Positions 31,056 through 31,736 of a DNA stretch of 31,736 bases are shown here, in pieces; position 1 is the stretch's first letter, and each line of letters starts with the position of its first letter. A model generated the notes under the pieces. The model saw only the letters and a list, made by a program, of their open reading frames with translations. It did no database searches and was not told the DNA's origin. Source of the stretch: an uncultured Lachnospiraceae bacterium. GTDB lineage: Bacteria > Bacillota_A > Clostridia > Lachnospirales > Lachnospiraceae. Made by a program: the position numbers and the translations under genes. The stretch covers positions 1-31,736 of the forward strand of contig CADBNA010000385.1 of the NCBI GenBank assembly GCA_902795835.1. Reading direction: 5' to 3'.

Positions 31056-31736
31056 TCAGATATTCAGCAGTTCGCTGTATACGGCGAGCGCGCCGTCTGT
31101 TTCGTGCGCCAGCACCCGTTTTGCGAGTACCTTGCCCAGCTGTACGCCCTCCTGGTCAAAACTGTTCAGGTTCCACACAAAGCCCTGGAACATGACCTTG
31201 TTCTCAAAATGCGCCAGCAGCGCACCCAGCGCCCCGGGATCCAGCTGTTCCCCGATGATGATGCTGGAGGGTCTTCCGCCGTCAAAATGTTTGTTCCGGT
31301 TCTCATCCTCCTTGCCGCAGGCAAAGGCAACGATCTGGGCGGCTACATTGGCGCAGAGTTTCTGCTGGCTGGTGCTGCCCTGGATATCCACATCCACGCC
31401 GGTCTGGCTGCTGCGGAATCCGATAAACTGAAGCGGAACGACATTCTTTCCCTGATGCAGAAGCTGGTAGAACGAGTGCTGTCCGTTCGTTCCCGGCTCG
31501 CCGAAGATCACCGGTCCGGTCACATAATCCACCGGCTCGCCGAACCGGTTGACAGATTTCCCGTTCGACTCCATATCCAGCTGCTGCAGATGCGCCGGAA
31601 AACGGGAGAGCGCCTGGGAATACGGCAGAACGGCCGTGCTGGGATATCCCAGTATATTGCGTTCATAGACGCCGATCATGGCATCCAGCATAGCCGGGTT
31701 TTTCAGCATATCCTTTTCCTGCGCCGTCCTGTCTGC
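31056..31736 (-). CDS. pgi: Glucose-6-phosphate isomerase, C-terminal part (5' end outside window)
   Basis: Glycolytic isomerase (glucose 6-P to fructose 6-P). The frame remains open to the window edge, upstream of the first ATG at 31709, so about 226 residues of the C-terminal part are seen. The GEPGTNGQHSFYQLLHQG motif carries the catalytic Glu; SFDQEGVQLGK carries the C-terminal catalytic Lys; LPYSQALSRFPAHLQQLDMESNGK is also a family landmark. This is the long (about 550-residue, E. coli-like) Pgi type rather than the short Bacillus type. It ends at a strong terminator and is a separate transcript from the amino-sugar operon. Confidence 0.96.
   Translation of the reverse strand, partial: ADRTAQEKDMLKNPAMLDAMIGVYERNILGYPSTAVLPYSQALSRFPAHLQQLDMESNGKSVNRFGEPVDYVTGPVIFGEPGTNGQHSFYQLLHQGKNVVPLQFIGFRSSQTGVDVDIQGSTSQQKLCANVAAQIVAFACGKEDENRNKHFDGGRPSSIIIGEQLDPGALGALLAHFENKVMFQGFVWNLNSFDQEGVQLGKVLAKRVLAHETDGALAVYSELLNI

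Overview
The window reads as a chromosomal segment of a moderately GC-rich Firmicute, most likely a Lachnospiraceae-type gut anaerobe (inference). The pointers are strong AGGAGG-type ribosome binding sites, short intergenic gaps, transketolase split into two subunits, a SorC-type regulator, DUF624 and DUF3786 proteins, and a lipobox-bearing family 5 solute-binding protein. Nearly all genes lie on the minus strand; only an RpiB-like isomerase and an exported trigger-factor-like protein are on plus. I saw no rRNA, tRNA, CRISPR, transposase or phage gene.

Layout by coordinate: (1) 1-2613, the start of a peptide/sugar ABC importer: lipoprotein binding protein, then a permease cut by the window edge. 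(2) 3027-11890, a nine-gene carbohydrate cluster read right to left: SorC-type regulator, FGGY kinase, 2-hydroxyacid dehydrogenase, class II aldolase, HAD phosphatase, split transketolase, an AraD/FucA-family enzyme with epimerase-like Asp, and a zinc alcohol dehydrogenase. (3) 12123-21460, a polyol module: ABC importer with two different ATPases, a zinc dehydrogenase resembling erythritol/threitol dehydrogenases, DhaK and DhaL, and the convergent RpiB-like isomerase. (4) 21666-26081, L-xylulokinase, exported FKBP/trigger-factor-like protein, DUF624 membrane protein and an UlaE-type 3-epimerase. (5) 26169-27655, a tyrosine phosphatase overlapping a DUF3786 gene. (6) 27928-30824, an amino-sugar operon: beta-helix acyltransferase, nagB, glmM. 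(7) 31056-31736, the 3' part of pgi.

How the genes fit together (inference): a polyol, plausibly a tetritol, enters through the dual-ATPase importer, is oxidised by the 14535-15620 dehydrogenase, phosphorylated by DhaK/DhaL and isomerised by the RpiB-like enzyme to D-erythrose 4-phosphate, which the transketolase can use. The RpiB-like protein has lost the histidine that opens sugar rings in RpiB, as expected for a tetrulose phosphate that cannot form a ring. In parallel, L-xylulokinase, the UlaE-type 3-epimerase and the AraD-like 4-epimerase candidate would take L-xylulose to D-xylulose 5-phosphate, again a transketolase substrate. One operator design, ACAAATGT-type half-sites separated by 9 bases, sits over the sorC start site and upstream of the importer promoter, tying the SorC regulator to the importer operon.

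The most unusual structure is a pair of about 160-190-base nested palindromes (8174-8334 and 27711-27896). They share a conserved core in which base-paired positions covary, while each copy has its own long complementary arms. Both sit just 3' of a gene in the same orientation to transcription. I do not recognise this element as a named family.
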